Positions 19,023-28,107 of a stretch of 64,000 nucleotides of DNA are shown one piece after another (positions within the stretch are counted from its first letter, which is position 1; every line of letters begins with the position of its first letter). The DNA is from Breznakibacter sp047600785 (GTDB lineage Bacteria > Bacteroidota > Bacteroidia > Bacteroidales > Marinilabiliaceae). The notes below the pieces were generated by a model that did no database searches, was not told the DNA's origin, and saw nothing but the letters and a program-made list of their open reading frames with translations. The stretch lies in contig JASGKH010000001.1 of NCBI GenBank assembly GCA_047600785.1, positions 248,001-312,000 on the forward strand. The letters are read 5' to 3'. Position numbers and translations under genes: made by a program.

Positions 19023-20174
19023 ATGGAGTTAACGCAGCTTTTTCATAAGCCTTCGATTAGAATCAGGGAATTTCCGGGAATCAAAAATTCTGAACGGATA
19101 CAAAACCATGTGAAATATTTGCATGACATGGAATTTGTTGAAGGAGATTTTGGAATGGCCATATTCGGGATTCCCGATGGTCTTAATTCTCCCGGCAACG
19201 TTGGTTGCGCCAAAAGTCCCGATTTAATCCGCTCCTATTTATACGGGATGAGGAAACATTCATCTTCCAAAGGAATTCTTGACTTGGGCAATGTGTTGGG
19301 CAATTCGGTTAAAGATCGTTATTGGGCCGTTAAAGAAACGGTGGAGGCATTGGTTGAAACAGGTATCCCGGTTTTGGTGTTAGGGGGGGGGCAGGACTAT
19401 TCGATCCCTATCTACAATGCATTGATCCAGAATAATCCAAATGTTCGCCTTTGCGTTGTTGATGCCACTATCGACCATGTGGAAGAAAAGGAGAATTTGA
19501 CTTCTCAGAATTTTTTTGGGACCCTGTTGAACTCTTATGGCTCCAGTCTTGGGCCATTATCGTTTTTGGGAATCCAAAAGTATTACGTTGGTGACGGAGC
19601 AGCCGAGATACTGGAACATCCGGAGACTGAATGTCTTAGGCTTGGTGATTTACGTGGTGATGCGATAATTGAAGCGGAACCCCTTTTGCGGGATACTCAT
19701 TTCGTATCGTTTGATTCGATGTGCATGAAGTGCTCCGACATGCCGGGACAAACAATGGCCATGCCCAACGGTTTTTCTTCGAATGAAGCATGTCAGCTAG
19801 CTTGGTATGCCGGAATAAGTGATTTGAACCAAATAATGGGTCTTTTTGAGATTAATCCCGACAAAGATGATTCAGGAGTATCTGTTGCCTTGGCAGCCCA
19901 AATGGGCTGGTTTTATATAGAGGGAATCTTTAGCCGATATGGAGATTATCCGGAACGCGATATAAATTCGTATTCGGTTTATAATTTAGATAGAGAAGAA
20001 TATGGGTTGCCGATACGTTTTTTTCACAATGCGGTAAACGGACGTTGGTGGGTTGAATTTGAGTCGGGTAAAGGAAAGATTGTAAAACCTTGCTCAGAGC
20101 GTGATTATCGTATGGCAACTGAGAGCGAAATTCCTGATAAATGGTGGAAGAAGATTATTGTCAAAGAAGATTGA
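19023..20174 (+). CDS. Formimidoylglutamase/arginase-fold protein lacking metal ligands (probable pseudoenzyme)
   Basis: A 383-residue member of the ureohydrolase fold. The three metal-binding regions can be aligned but are broken. The GGGHE-type motif reads GGGQDYS (His to Gln124), the DAHxD motif reads DATID (His to Thr149), and the SxDxD motif reads SFDSM (Asp231 kept, second Asp to Met233). With both histidines gone, a two-manganese hydrolase mechanism is unlikely. There is no signal peptide, so it should be cytoplasmic. It sits 5 bp after topA and before porP-gldKLMN, a position I recall for a formimidoylglutamase-annotated gene in other T9SS-bearing Bacteroidota. A structural, regulatory or assembly role linked to T9SS is possible but unproven. 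Confidence 0.75.
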   Translation: MELTQLFHKPSIRIREFPGIKNSERIQNHVKYLHDMEFVEGDFGMAIFGIPDGLNSPGNVGCAKSPDLIRSYLYGMRKHSSSKGILDLGNVLGNSVKDRYWAVKETVEALVETGIPVLVLGGGQDYSIPIYNALIQNNPNVRLCVVDATIDHVEEKENLTSQNFFGTLLNSYGSSLGPLSFLGIQKYYVGDGAAEILEHPETECLRLGDLRGDAIIEAEPLLRDTHFVSFDSMCMKCSDMPGQTMAMPNGFSSNEACQLAWYAGISDLNQIMGLFEINPDKDDSGVSVALAAQMGWFYIEGIFSRYGDYPERDINSYSVYNLDREEYGLPIRFFHNAVNGRWWVEFESGKGKIVKPCSERDYRMATESEIPDKWWKKIIVKED

Positions 20175-20315
20175 AAATCAGAAGAATGTAAAATTAAATA
20201 TCCTTTGGCCTTAAAAAACGAAACATTTGTGCAAATTTGTAAGTACAAATCCTTGGCTCTTTTTCAGCCGGGAAATTTTTTTTTGAGTCATTTGTTTCAT
20301 AGATTTAATGAACAT

Positions 20316-21308
20316 TTGACGGCTATAAAGAGTATAAATTTTCGTTGCTCCATTTTATGGGGTGCAAGATTTATTATTTTTGTGTCATTTTGTTGTGGTC
20401 AAAAAGGTTGGGCACAGCAAGAGCCTCAGTTTAGCCAAAACATGTTTAACATGTTGACCGTTAATCCTGGCTGGGCGGGGATGAGCAATATGGTAAATCT
20501 GCAAGCAATTAGTCGCCAGCAATATGTTGGGGGGGAAGGAATGCCAAAAACAACGGTTTTTGGTGCGGATATGGCGATATCGCCCATGGGATATGATGCC
20601 GGAATAGGAATTCAATTTATTAGTGACCAAATTGGCTTTATAGAGGATGTGGGGGCTAACCTGAATGCCTCGATAAAATTGCCCATAACAAAGGGAGTTT
20701 TAGGCGTAGGTTTGGTAATGGGTTTTAAAAATCATTCCGTGGATCCCGAATGGTATTATGCAACTGAAATTCGAAAAACGGATTATCATGATGATTCTGA
20801 CCCTCACGCACAAACCTCTAAAGTAAGCGGTTCTGTATTTGATTTCGGATTAGGGGTTTTTTACCAAGGAGATGGTTGCTATGCAGGAATATCGGTATTG
20901 CATTTATTTGAGCCAGAACCTAAATTTGATTTAGATTATTATTATTATCTAAAAAGAAGTTTTTTTTTCACGGCAGGTAAAAAATATGCATTGATCGATA
21001 AACCGATAGAGTTTTATCCTTCCGTATTCATGAAAACCGATGGGGTAAGTTTGCAATCGGATTGGAATTGTAACATATATTACAAAAAAAGGTACTGGGG
21101 CGGATTGTCTTATCGGACTCAAGATGCTGTTGTGCTTTTGGCTGGTCTGGAAATGAAATCTGGATTAAGGATTGGATATAGTTACGACATCCCGGTATCT
21201 ACTGTTGCCAAATCTTACGGTGGGGGTCATGAAATAAGTGTTGGATACACTTTCGAAATGAGTATTGATAAAAAAGTAAAAAAGCATAAAAGCGTCAGAT
21301 ATTTGTAA
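20316..21308 (+). CDS. porP: PorP/SprF family type IX secretion membrane protein
   Basis: A predicted outer-membrane beta-barrel protein of the PorP/SprF family, which works with the T9SS ring and with attachment of secreted proteins. The mature part begins QQEPQFSQNMFNMLTVNPGWAG, very close to the family N-terminus, and continues with alternating amphipathic strands. The start is uncertain: no in-frame ATG precedes the mature sequence. The TTG at 20316 gives a 33-residue leader with basic residues and a hydrophobic FIIFVSFCC core; another in-frame TTG lies at 20205. The signal peptide appears to end GWA|QQ. It is followed 34 bp later by gldK. Confidence 0.82.
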   Translation: MTAIKSINFRCSILWGARFIIFVSFCCGQKGWAQQEPQFSQNMFNMLTVNPGWAGMSNMVNLQAISRQQYVGGEGMPKTTVFGADMAISPMGYDAGIGIQFISDQIGFIEDVGANLNASIKLPITKGVLGVGLVMGFKNHSVDPEWYYATEIRKTDYHDDSDPHAQTSKVSGSVFDFGLGVFYQGDGCYAGISVLHLFEPEPKFDLDYYYYLKRSFFFTAGKKYALIDKPIEFYPSVFMKTDGVSLQSDWNCNIYYKKRYWGGLSYRTQDAVVLLAGLEMKSGLRIGYSYDIPVSTVAKSYGGGHEISVGYTFEMSIDKKVKKHKSVRYL

Positions 21309-21342
21309 AGAGATTTGAAAATAATTCAGATACAAACACATT

Positions 21343-22672
21343 ATGAAGAAAGTTCTTGCCCTTAGCGTCCTAATCATCACTGTCTTGTCCGGATGTGGGA
21401 AGTCCGGTAACGGAGAGCTGGTTGGGGTTCCCCGAAGTGGTTCGTTTTACGAACCAGACCCGTTTGGCATGTTGTTTATACAGCAAGGAAGTTTTAATAT
21501 GGGCCCCAATGACCAAGATGTGGCCTGGTCATTAACTTCTCAGTCGAAAACGGTATCCATCCGTTCGTTTTGGATGGATGAGACGGAAATCACTAACAAT
21601 GAGTATCGTCAGTTTGTATATTGGGTTCGTGATTCGATTGCACGTCGCCTATTGGGTGAGCAATTCGAGGAGTTTCCTGATTACCGAAGATGACTTGGGA
21701 AACGAAATAAATCCCGCATTTCTTAATTGGGATGAGCCTGTTGATTGGGGTAACGAGGAATATGCTGAAATACTGGATGAGTTATATCTGCCTGAAAATG
21801 AGCGATTCTTTAGAAGGAAAGAGTTTGATACGCGTAAATTTATTTACGAATATGAGTGGGTAGACCTTCTTCAAGCAGCAAAAAAGAGCAACAGGTACAA
21901 TTTTGATACAAAGCAGTATGAAGGTTCGGTAATTGACCAAAAGGGTGAGACAAAAGAAATTAAGGATCGTTCTGCTTTCATAATGAAGGACGCGGTGAAT
22001 GTGTATCCCGACACATTGTGCTGGATAGCCGATTTTACTTACTCATTCAATGAACCTTGGACTCAGATGTACTTCTGGCACGTAGGTTTTGATGAATATC
22101 CTGTTGTCGGCGTAAGTTGGAAGCAAGCAACTGCCTTCTGTATCTGGAGATCACAATTGTTAAATAATTATCTGTTGTCTAAAGGCGAGAACTGGGTATT
22201 TGACTACAGGTTACCAACCGAAGCCGAATGGGAATATGCAGCACGAGGAGGCATTGATAACGCAAATTTCCCTTGGGGCGGTATGTATACAAGAAATGAT
22301 AAAGGTTGCTTTTTGGCAAATTTCAAGCCTTTACGTGGCCGGTATGGCGACGACGGCGGTATGGCGACGGTGGCGGTAGCTTCATATGCCCCCAACGATT
22401 TTGGATTGTTCGATATGGCGGGTAATGTTGCTGAATGGACTTCCGGGTCTTTTGATGAATCATCCTATAGTTTTACTCATGATTATAATCCAAATTACAA
22501 GTACAATGCATTGCCGGATGATCCTAGTGTAATGAAACGCAAGGTTATTAGAGGTGGCTCTTGGAAAGATATTGGTTACTATTTGCAAAACGGGAGTAGA
22601 ACGTACGAATATCAAGATTCTTCAAAATCGTATATCGGTTTCCGTTGTGTTCGTGATTATATTGGAGATTAG
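21343..22672 (+). CDS. gldK: Type IX secretion lipoprotein GldK/PorK, interrupted by a frameshift
   Basis: GldK/PorK is an outer-membrane lipoprotein with a formylglycine-generating-enzyme-like (FGE-sulfatase) fold that forms the periplasmic T9SS ring with GldN. The N-terminus has the lipobox VLSGC. The gene is open in frame 1 to a TGA at 21691-21693 and then continues in frame 2. The join falls in EEF/LITEDD, and removing one base from TTTCC at 21673-21677 restores a continuous protein of about 443 residues. The second part contains the expected LPTEAEWEYAARGG, NDFGLFDMAGNVAEW, IRGGSW and GFRCVRD motifs. Because T9SS needs this subunit, a sequencing error is the likeliest cause, but true inactivation cannot be ruled out. 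Confidence 0.9.
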
Positions 22673-22706
22673 TAAATTCCTTATTTGACAAAGAAAAATC
22701 TGAGCC

Positions 22707-23654
22707 ATGAGTCTTACAGAATTAGTTGAAAGCCCCGGGTATAAGAAACTGATGGGGAAGGTGTATGGTTGGGGGGCTGCTGTTGTGTTGGCAGGCGCCT
22801 TGTTTAAAATCATGCACTATCCAGGTGCTGAGTTAATGTTGATCTTAGGTATGGGTACTGAAATTATCATATTCTTCTTATCTGCGTTTGAGCCGCCCCA
22901 TGCTATGCCGGACTGGAGTTTGGTTTATCCGGAGTTGGTCGGCCTTGAACCTCTTGATAGGGGTACAAAACCATCATCGGGCGGAGGTGGAGGAAGTGAA
23001 CTTGCTGCACTGATACAAAGCGGACATTTGGATCAGGACGTGGTCCAAAAGTTGGCTGATGGGATTAAAAAGCTTGCCAATACTACCGGCCAATTGGGAG
23101 AATTGAGCGAAGCATCTTTAGTGACGGATGTTTACCTCAAAAATTTAAAAAATGCATCTGATTCGGTTAGCCAGTTGACCAATACCCAATTGAAATCGGC
23201 TAAAACGTTGGAAGATTCAACGTCTTTGTTAGCCCAATCTTACGATTCAACGGCCAGGGTAATCACTCAATCGGGAACAAAAATAGCTGAGGACATAAAC
23301 CGTTCCGGGGAGCAGCTTCTTTCGACATATGGAAAATTGGCCAGTACTGTCACACAGGAGTCTGAAAAAATGGCATCGAATGGAAAACTATATGTTGAGC
23401 AACTTAGTGGGATGAATAAAAGTTTGAGCGAGTTGAATTCTTTATATGAATTGCAGCTCAAGAATTCTTCTGCACAAGTTCAGGCAGCTACCGAGGTAAC
23501 ACAAGGTCTGGAATTAATAAAAAACCAGTTTGTTGCGTCAGTTGAAGATGCTAAAGTGTATAAAGAACAAGTTGCCAAACTAAGCCAGTCTATAAGTGAA
23601 TTAAACAGCATTTATGGAAATATGCTTAGTGCAATGAATATTGGAAGCCGTTAA
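22707..23654 (+). CDS. gldL: Type IX secretion motor protein GldL/PorL
   Basis: Inner-membrane subunit that with GldM forms the proton-driven T9SS motor. It has 315 residues. The N-terminus starts MSLTELVESPGYKKLMGKVYGWGAA (shown here only in part as the family opening), then two transmembrane helices at about residues 20-37 and 43-61, joined by FKIMHYPGAE. A Glu lies within the second helix (GMGTEIIIFFLSAF), as expected for the motor's proton path. The remainder is a long cytoplasmic, coiled-coil-like region rich in Ser, Thr, Gln and Leu. It stands 34 bp after gldK and 18 bp before gldM. Confidence 0.95.
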   Translation: MSLTELVESPGYKKLMGKVYGWGAAVVLAGALFKIMHYPGAELMLILGMGTEIIIFFLSAFEPPHAMPDWSLVYPELVGLEPLDRGTKPSSGGGGGSELAALIQSGHLDQDVVQKLADGIKKLANTTGQLGELSEASLVTDVYLKNLKNASDSVSQLTNTQLKSAKTLEDSTSLLAQSYDSTARVITQSGTKIAEDINRSGEQLLSTYGKLASTVTQESEKMASNGKLYVEQLSGMNKSLSELNSLYELQLKNSSAQVQAATEVTQGLELIKNQFVASVEDAKVYKEQVAKLSQSISELNSIYGNMLSAMNIGSR

Positions 23655-23672
23655 CCCGATAAACTTAACAAC

Positions 23673-25220
23673 ATGAGTGGTGGTAACTGTCCCGAAACCC
23701 CGCGTCAGAAAATGATCGGTATGATGTACCTTTTTCTGACTGCGATGCTGGCATTGAACGTTTCGGGTGAGCTGTTGAAAGCTTTTGAGCTTGTGGATAA
23801 AAGTATTCAACAGACGACTAAAACTATTCAGGCAAAAAATCAAAACCTGTACCGAGATTTACAGAATGATGCAGCCAATAATGAGAGAGCAAAGGAACCA
23901 TGGGAGAGGGCTAAGCAAATCAGAGCTGCAGCTGATAGTTTAGTTGGACACCTGCAAGATCTAAAATTGGAGTTTGTTCATACCGTGGATAGTAAAGAGG
24001 CTACGTTGGACAATTACAAGGGAGCTGACAACCAAGATGTTGCGGCCCAATTGATGATTACGGAAAAAGGGGGTGGAAGGAGCAAGGTCTTAAAAGAGAA
24101 GATAGACTCTTATCGGAAATTGTTGTTGAGCGTTGTAAGTCCAAACGACACAACCTTGCGAAGCGCCATAGAATTGGCTCTTACGACCAAAGAGCCGGAA
24201 GGTGCCATCGCTCGTTCATGGGAAAGTGAAAAATTTGAACATTTGCCAATGTCGGCCAGTTTGGCGCTCATGAGTAAGTTGATAGGCGATGTAAGAAATA
24301 CAGAAGCTGATGTACTGAAATACTTGTCCGGGAGTGTGGATGCAGGCACTTTTAAGTTTACCAATGTGGAAGCCATGATCATCCCTAGATCCCAGGTCGT
24401 GATAAGAGGATCGCAGTATCAGGCCCAATTGTTGGTGACGGCTGTGGATTCAACACAGAATCCAAAGTATTTTGTGGACGGGCGCTTATTGACGGAAGTC
24501 GATTCTCGTGGAATAGGTGTATTAAATTTACCTGCGCAATCTTCAGGAAAGAAGAAATTCGAGGTCGCCATTGAGGTATTGGGACCGGAAGGAGAACCGT
24601 TGGTACTTAAAAATTCATCAGAATATGAAGTTGTTGACCCGATGGTGGTTATTTCTCCGACGAAGATGAACGTATTTTATGAGGGGGTAGAGAACCCAGT
24701 AATGGTTTCCGTCCCCGGACTAACCAGTAGCCAGTTGGATATTGAGGTGACAAATGCGACCAGATATAAAAAGGGGGATGAATATTACGTAAAAGTAAAT
24801 CCTGGGACGGCAGGTCTTAAGGCAAAAGTAAACGTAATTGCAAAGATTGATGGGAAAACACAACGAATGGATGGTCTGGAGTTTCGTATTAAACGTTTGC
24901 CGGCACCTATAGCGAAAGTGGCAGGGATCAACGAAGGGAAAATAAATAAGAACAGACTATTGGCGGAGACTGGGGTGTTTGCGGAAATGGAAGATTTTGA
25001 TTTTGCATTGGAGTATGTTGTGACCAGATTTAATGTATCGGCTATAAAGAATGGTTACAACGTTGATGAATCATCAAAGTCAAATCGATTTACCCCGGCG
25101 CAGACAGAATTGATAAAAGGGTTGTCACGGGGATCAAAAGTGTTCATCAACGATATTAAAGCTGTGGGACCTGATAAAGTGACTAAATCGTTGGGTAGTA
25201 TCACGTTAACATTAGATTAA
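23673..25220 (+). CDS. gldM: Type IX secretion motor protein GldM/PorM
   Basis: Spans the inner membrane once and reaches through the periplasm to the GldK-GldN ring, passing on motor movement. It has 515 residues, the family norm. The N-terminus MSGGNCPETPRQKMIGMMY is followed by a transmembrane helix (LFLTAMLALNVSG, about residues 19-33) and a predicted helical segment. Repeated beta domains then make up the large periplasmic part (for example VEAMIIPRSQVVIRGSQYQAQ and VISPTKMNVFYEGVENP). No frameshift or odd residue is seen. It is between gldL and gldN in a tight operon. Confidence 0.95.
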   Translation: MSGGNCPETPRQKMIGMMYLFLTAMLALNVSGELLKAFELVDKSIQQTTKTIQAKNQNLYRDLQNDAANNERAKEPWERAKQIRAAADSLVGHLQDLKLEFVHTVDSKEATLDNYKGADNQDVAAQLMITEKGGGRSKVLKEKIDSYRKLLLSVVSPNDTTLRSAIELALTTKEPEGAIARSWESEKFEHLPMSASLALMSKLIGDVRNTEADVLKYLSGSVDAGTFKFTNVEAMIIPRSQVVIRGSQYQAQLLVTAVDSTQNPKYFVDGRLLTEVDSRGIGVLNLPAQSSGKKKFEVAIEVLGPEGEPLVLKNSSEYEVVDPMVVISPTKMNVFYEGVENPVMVSVPGLTSSQLDIEVTNATRYKKGDEYYVKVNPGTAGLKAKVNVIAKIDGKTQRMDGLEFRIKRLPAPIAKVAGINEGKINKNRLLAETGVFAEMEDFDFALEYVVTRFNVSAIKNGYNVDESSKSNRFTPAQTELIKGLSRGSKVFINDIKAVGPDKVTKSLGSITLTLD

Positions 25221-25245
25221 AATTATAACTGAAATATCTCGCACT

Positions 25246-26094
25246 ATGAAAAAAGTGTTCCTTTTTTGGGTTATTGTAGGCTTTTCATTGACTGGCCAAA
25301 CAATCAAGGCTCAAGATGTATTGGATGGTTTGTATGTAAAAGAGCATGTGACGAATAACAAGCCTATACCATTTCCATATATTCGTGAGGCAGATGTAAT
25401 GTGGGCAAAAAAAGTATGGCGTATTATTGATTTGCGCGAGCGTATTAATTTGCCTTTATACTATCCGATCCAACCAATGGATGATCGTTATAGCCTTATT
25501 GAGTTATTGATTCATGGCATTCAATATGAAGGGCTGGCTGCTTACTCTGCAAAAAATAATGATGAGTTTAAAGTTCCCATGTCATTGGAGCAGGTTATGG
25601 AAGAAATGGGGGCTGTCGCTGATACGCAACAGGTTCAAAATATTGTAACCGGGCAATGGGAGCAAAAAATTATTGCAGGAGAAAGACGTTCAGATGAGGT
25701 TAAACAGGTAATGGTTAAGGAGATCTGGTTCTTTGATCGTAATTATTCAAAGTTGGATGTAAGGATTCTAGGTTTGTGTCCTATTCGCGAATATGTGGAT
25801 AATGTTGGAGGCGAGGAGCGTATTAATAAAAAGCAGGTGTTTTGGATTTATTTTAATCAAGCACGTGATTTATTTGCCCGTCATGAAGTTTTCAATCCAA
25901 GGAACGAGGCTCAGCGTAGAACATTTGATGATATATTTGTTAAACGCTATTTTGGTTCATACATTGTAAGAGAAGCGAATGTTTATTCGAATCGGAATAT
26001 TGACCAGTATGCTCAAGGCTTGGAAGCAATGTTAGAGTCGGAGAAAATTAAAAATGACATTTCGACTTTTGAGCATGATTTGTGGGAGTTTTAA
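25246..26094 (+). CDS. gldN: Type IX secretion ring protein GldN/PorN
   Basis: Periplasmic partner of GldK in the T9SS ring. It has 282 residues with a classical signal peptide (KKVFLFWVIVGFSLTG) that appears to be cut at IKA|QDVLDG. The family-typical IREADVMWAKKVWRIIDLRE, NLPLYYP, VKEIWFFDRNYSKLDVRI and FDDIFVKRYFGSYIV segments are all visible. It closes the T9SS operon 25 bp after gldM, directly before a strong terminator. Confidence 0.95.
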   Translation: MKKVFLFWVIVGFSLTGQTIKAQDVLDGLYVKEHVTNNKPIPFPYIREADVMWAKKVWRIIDLRERINLPLYYPIQPMDDRYSLIELLIHGIQYEGLAAYSAKNNDEFKVPMSLEQVMEEMGAVADTQQVQNIVTGQWEQKIIAGERRSDEVKQVMVKEIWFFDRNYSKLDVRILGLCPIREYVDNVGGEERINKKQVFWIYFNQARDLFARHEVFNPRNEAQRRTFDDIFVKRYFGSYIVREANVYSNRNIDQYAQGLEAMLESEKIKNDISTFEHDLWEF

Positions 26095-26112
26095 AATCCA
26101 TCCATAAAGCAC

Positions 26113-26142
26113 AAAAAAGGGGGATTTGTCCCCCTTTTTTTG
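26113..26142. terminator. Bidirectional terminator after gldN, shared with dxs
   Basis: Perfect stem AAAAAAGGGGGA / TCCCCCTTTTTT with a TTTG loop. It marks the end of the T9SS operon and of the convergent dxs gene. Confidence 0.9.
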
Positions 26143-26157
26143 TTTTAAATAATACCC

Positions 26158-28107
26158 TTAGACCGGAAATCTACTGCCAATAACCGCATCGTCTGTTACT
26201 GTATGTTCATGGCTTAGCATCTCATAAACAACATTTAGGATTCCTTCTTTGTCGTAGCCACATTCGTGGTGGAGTTCGGTTTGGGTACCATGCTCTATAA
26301 ATTTGTCAGGTATACCTAGACGCTTGATTCGGGCAGAATAACCATGTTCTCCCATAAACTCAAGAACGGTGGAACCTAGTCCTCCCACAACTGTTCCGTC
26401 TTCAACCGTAATGATTTTAGTATGGTTCTTAAAAGCCCAATGGAGTAGCTCTTCGTCGATGGGTTTTAAAAAACGGATATCAATATGTGAAACGAAAATA
26501 TTTTGTTTCTGTAATGTGTTTACGACTTGGCTTACTTTAGCCCCTATAGTTCCTATTGATATAAAAGCTAATTGATTCCCTTCGCATAATTTTCGTCCTT
26601 TCCCGATCTCGATTTTCTCAAAAGGTGTTTTCCAATTTAGGTTTGATCCTGTTCCTCTGGGATAACGAATGCTAAAGGTTCCCATATTGGGTAATTGTGC
26701 GGTGTACATTAGATTACGCAGCTCTTGCTCGTCCATTGGGGCGCTTATAATCATGTTGGGAACGCATCTAAAGTACGCTAAGTCATACGCGCCGTGATGG
26801 GTGGCTCCGTCGGCTCCGACTAATCCTGCGCGGTCAAGACAGAAGACAACATTGAGTTTTTGGAGGGCAACATCGTGGATAACTTGATCGTAAGCCCTTT
26901 GCATAAATGATGAATAAATATTGCAGAAGGGGGTGTATCCGGCAACAGCTAGGCCTGCTGAGAATGTCACGGCATGCTGTTCTGCTATTCCCACATCAAA
27001 TGCATGTGTAGGCATTTGGATCATCATTTCATTTAATCCGCAACCACTGGGCATCGCGGGAGTAATGCCAACAATTTTGGGATTAATCTTTGCAAGTTCT
27101 ATGATCGTATGCCCAAAAATATCCTGATATTTTGGAAGTCTTGGTTTATCTGAAGCACTATCAGTTCTGATACCGGTATATTTATCAAATTTCTCGCTGG
27201 TTGCATGCCATGCTGTCTGGTTCTCTTCGGCGAGCTTAAATCCCTTTCCTTTTTTAGTGATGACATGCAGAACTTTTGGACCTGGAATTTTTTTCAAATC
27301 ATTGAGTACCCGTGTCAGGTGTAATACATCATGCCCGTCCACAGGCCCAAAGTAACGTATATTTAAGCCTTCAAAGATATTTGTTTGCTTAGTGAGTAAT
27401 GTTTTTATGTGGTTGTTAACTTTTACGATAAGGTCACGGGAGCGTGGGAGATTGATTTTTTCAAATGTTTTGATTACCTCGTTGCGTAGCTTATTGTAGG
27501 TGTGCGATGTCGCGATATCGACCAAATAATCGCTCAATCCACCAACATTGGCATCGATCGCCATGTTGTTATCGTTAAGTATGACCAACATGTTTGGTTT
27601 GCTAATGGCCAGATTGTTTAGACCTTCAAATGCCAAACCGGCAGTCATAGCCCCATCGCCAATAATAGCGACGACTTGTTGATCGTTGTCGCCTTTTAAC
27701 TGGGCTGCAGTGGCAATACCCAGTGCTGCAGATATTGATGTGGAAGAATGTCCTACGCCGAAAGCGTCATATTCGCTTTCAAAGATATTGGGGAACCCAC
27801 TCAATCCATTGTGTTTACGGTTTGTATGAAATAGGCCCTTTCTGCCGGTAAGGATTTTGTGTCCATAAGCTTGATGACCTACGTCCCAAATCAACTTATC
27901 GTAAGGCGTATTGAACACATAGTGAAGTGCTACGGTTAATTCAACTACGCCGAGGCTTGCCCCAAAATGCCCCGGATTGCATGAGACCGCTTCAATAATG
28001 AAATCACGAAGTTCGTTGCAAAGTTGAGGTAATTGTTCCTCCGAAAGTTTTTTTAAATCGGCGGGATAGGCTATTTGGTCTAGTAGGTTTGTGGTATTTT
28101 CGCTCAT
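26158..28107 (-). CDS. dxs: 1-deoxy-D-xylulose-5-phosphate synthase
   Basis: Condenses pyruvate and glyceraldehyde-3-phosphate using thiamine diphosphate, the entry step of the MEP isoprenoid pathway. It has 649 residues. The thiamine-binding region GDGAMTAGLAFEGLNN ... ILNDNNMAID is intact, as are DVGHQAYGHKILTGR, GVGHSSTSISAALG, the pyrimidine-domain DVGIAEQHAVTFSAGLA and the FLDRAGLVGADGATHHG-like stretch. A TATTTTTG box lies only 11 nt before the start codon on the minus strand, so the transcript would have a very short leader. Confidence 0.97.
   Translation of the reverse strand: MSENTTNLLDQIAYPADLKKLSEEQLPQLCNELRDFIIEAVSCNPGHFGASLGVVELTVALHYVFNTPYDKLIWDVGHQAYGHKILTGRKGLFHTNRKHNGLSGFPNIFESEYDAFGVGHSSTSISAALGIATAAQLKGDNDQQVVAIIGDGAMTAGLAFEGLNNLAISKPNMLVILNDNNMAIDANVGGLSDYLVDIATSHTYNKLRNEVIKTFEKINLPRSRDLIVKVNNHIKTLLTKQTNIFEGLNIRYFGPVDGHDVLHLTRVLNDLKKIPGPKVLHVITKKGKGFKLAEENQTAWHATSEKFDKYTGIRTDSASDKPRLPKYQDIFGHTIIELAKINPKIVGITPAMPSGCGLNEMMIQMPTHAFDVGIAEQHAVTFSAGLAVAGYTPFCNIYSSFMQRAYDQVIHDVALQKLNVVFCLDRAGLVGADGATHHGAYDLAYFRCVPNMIISAPMDEQELRNLMYTAQLPNMGTFSIRYPRGTGSNLNWKTPFEKIEIGKGRKLCEGNQLAFISIGTIGAKVSQVVNTLQKQNIFVSHIDIRFLKPIDEELLHWAFKNHTKIITVEDGTVVGGLGSTVLEFMGEHGYSARIKRLGIPDKFIEHGTQTELHHECGYDKEGILNVVYEMLSHEHTVTDDAVIGSRFPV

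Noticed and set aside
20345..20382. Promoter (TTG ... TATTTTTG) inside the start of porP
   Set aside because: The spacer is 27 nt, too long for the 19-21 nt consensus, and the box falls within the signal-peptide codons.
21664..21693. Programmed ribosomal frameshift in gldK
   Set aside because: There is no slippery heptamer of the A AAA AAG or similar kind and no strong hairpin just downstream; other gldK genes are in one frame to my knowledge.
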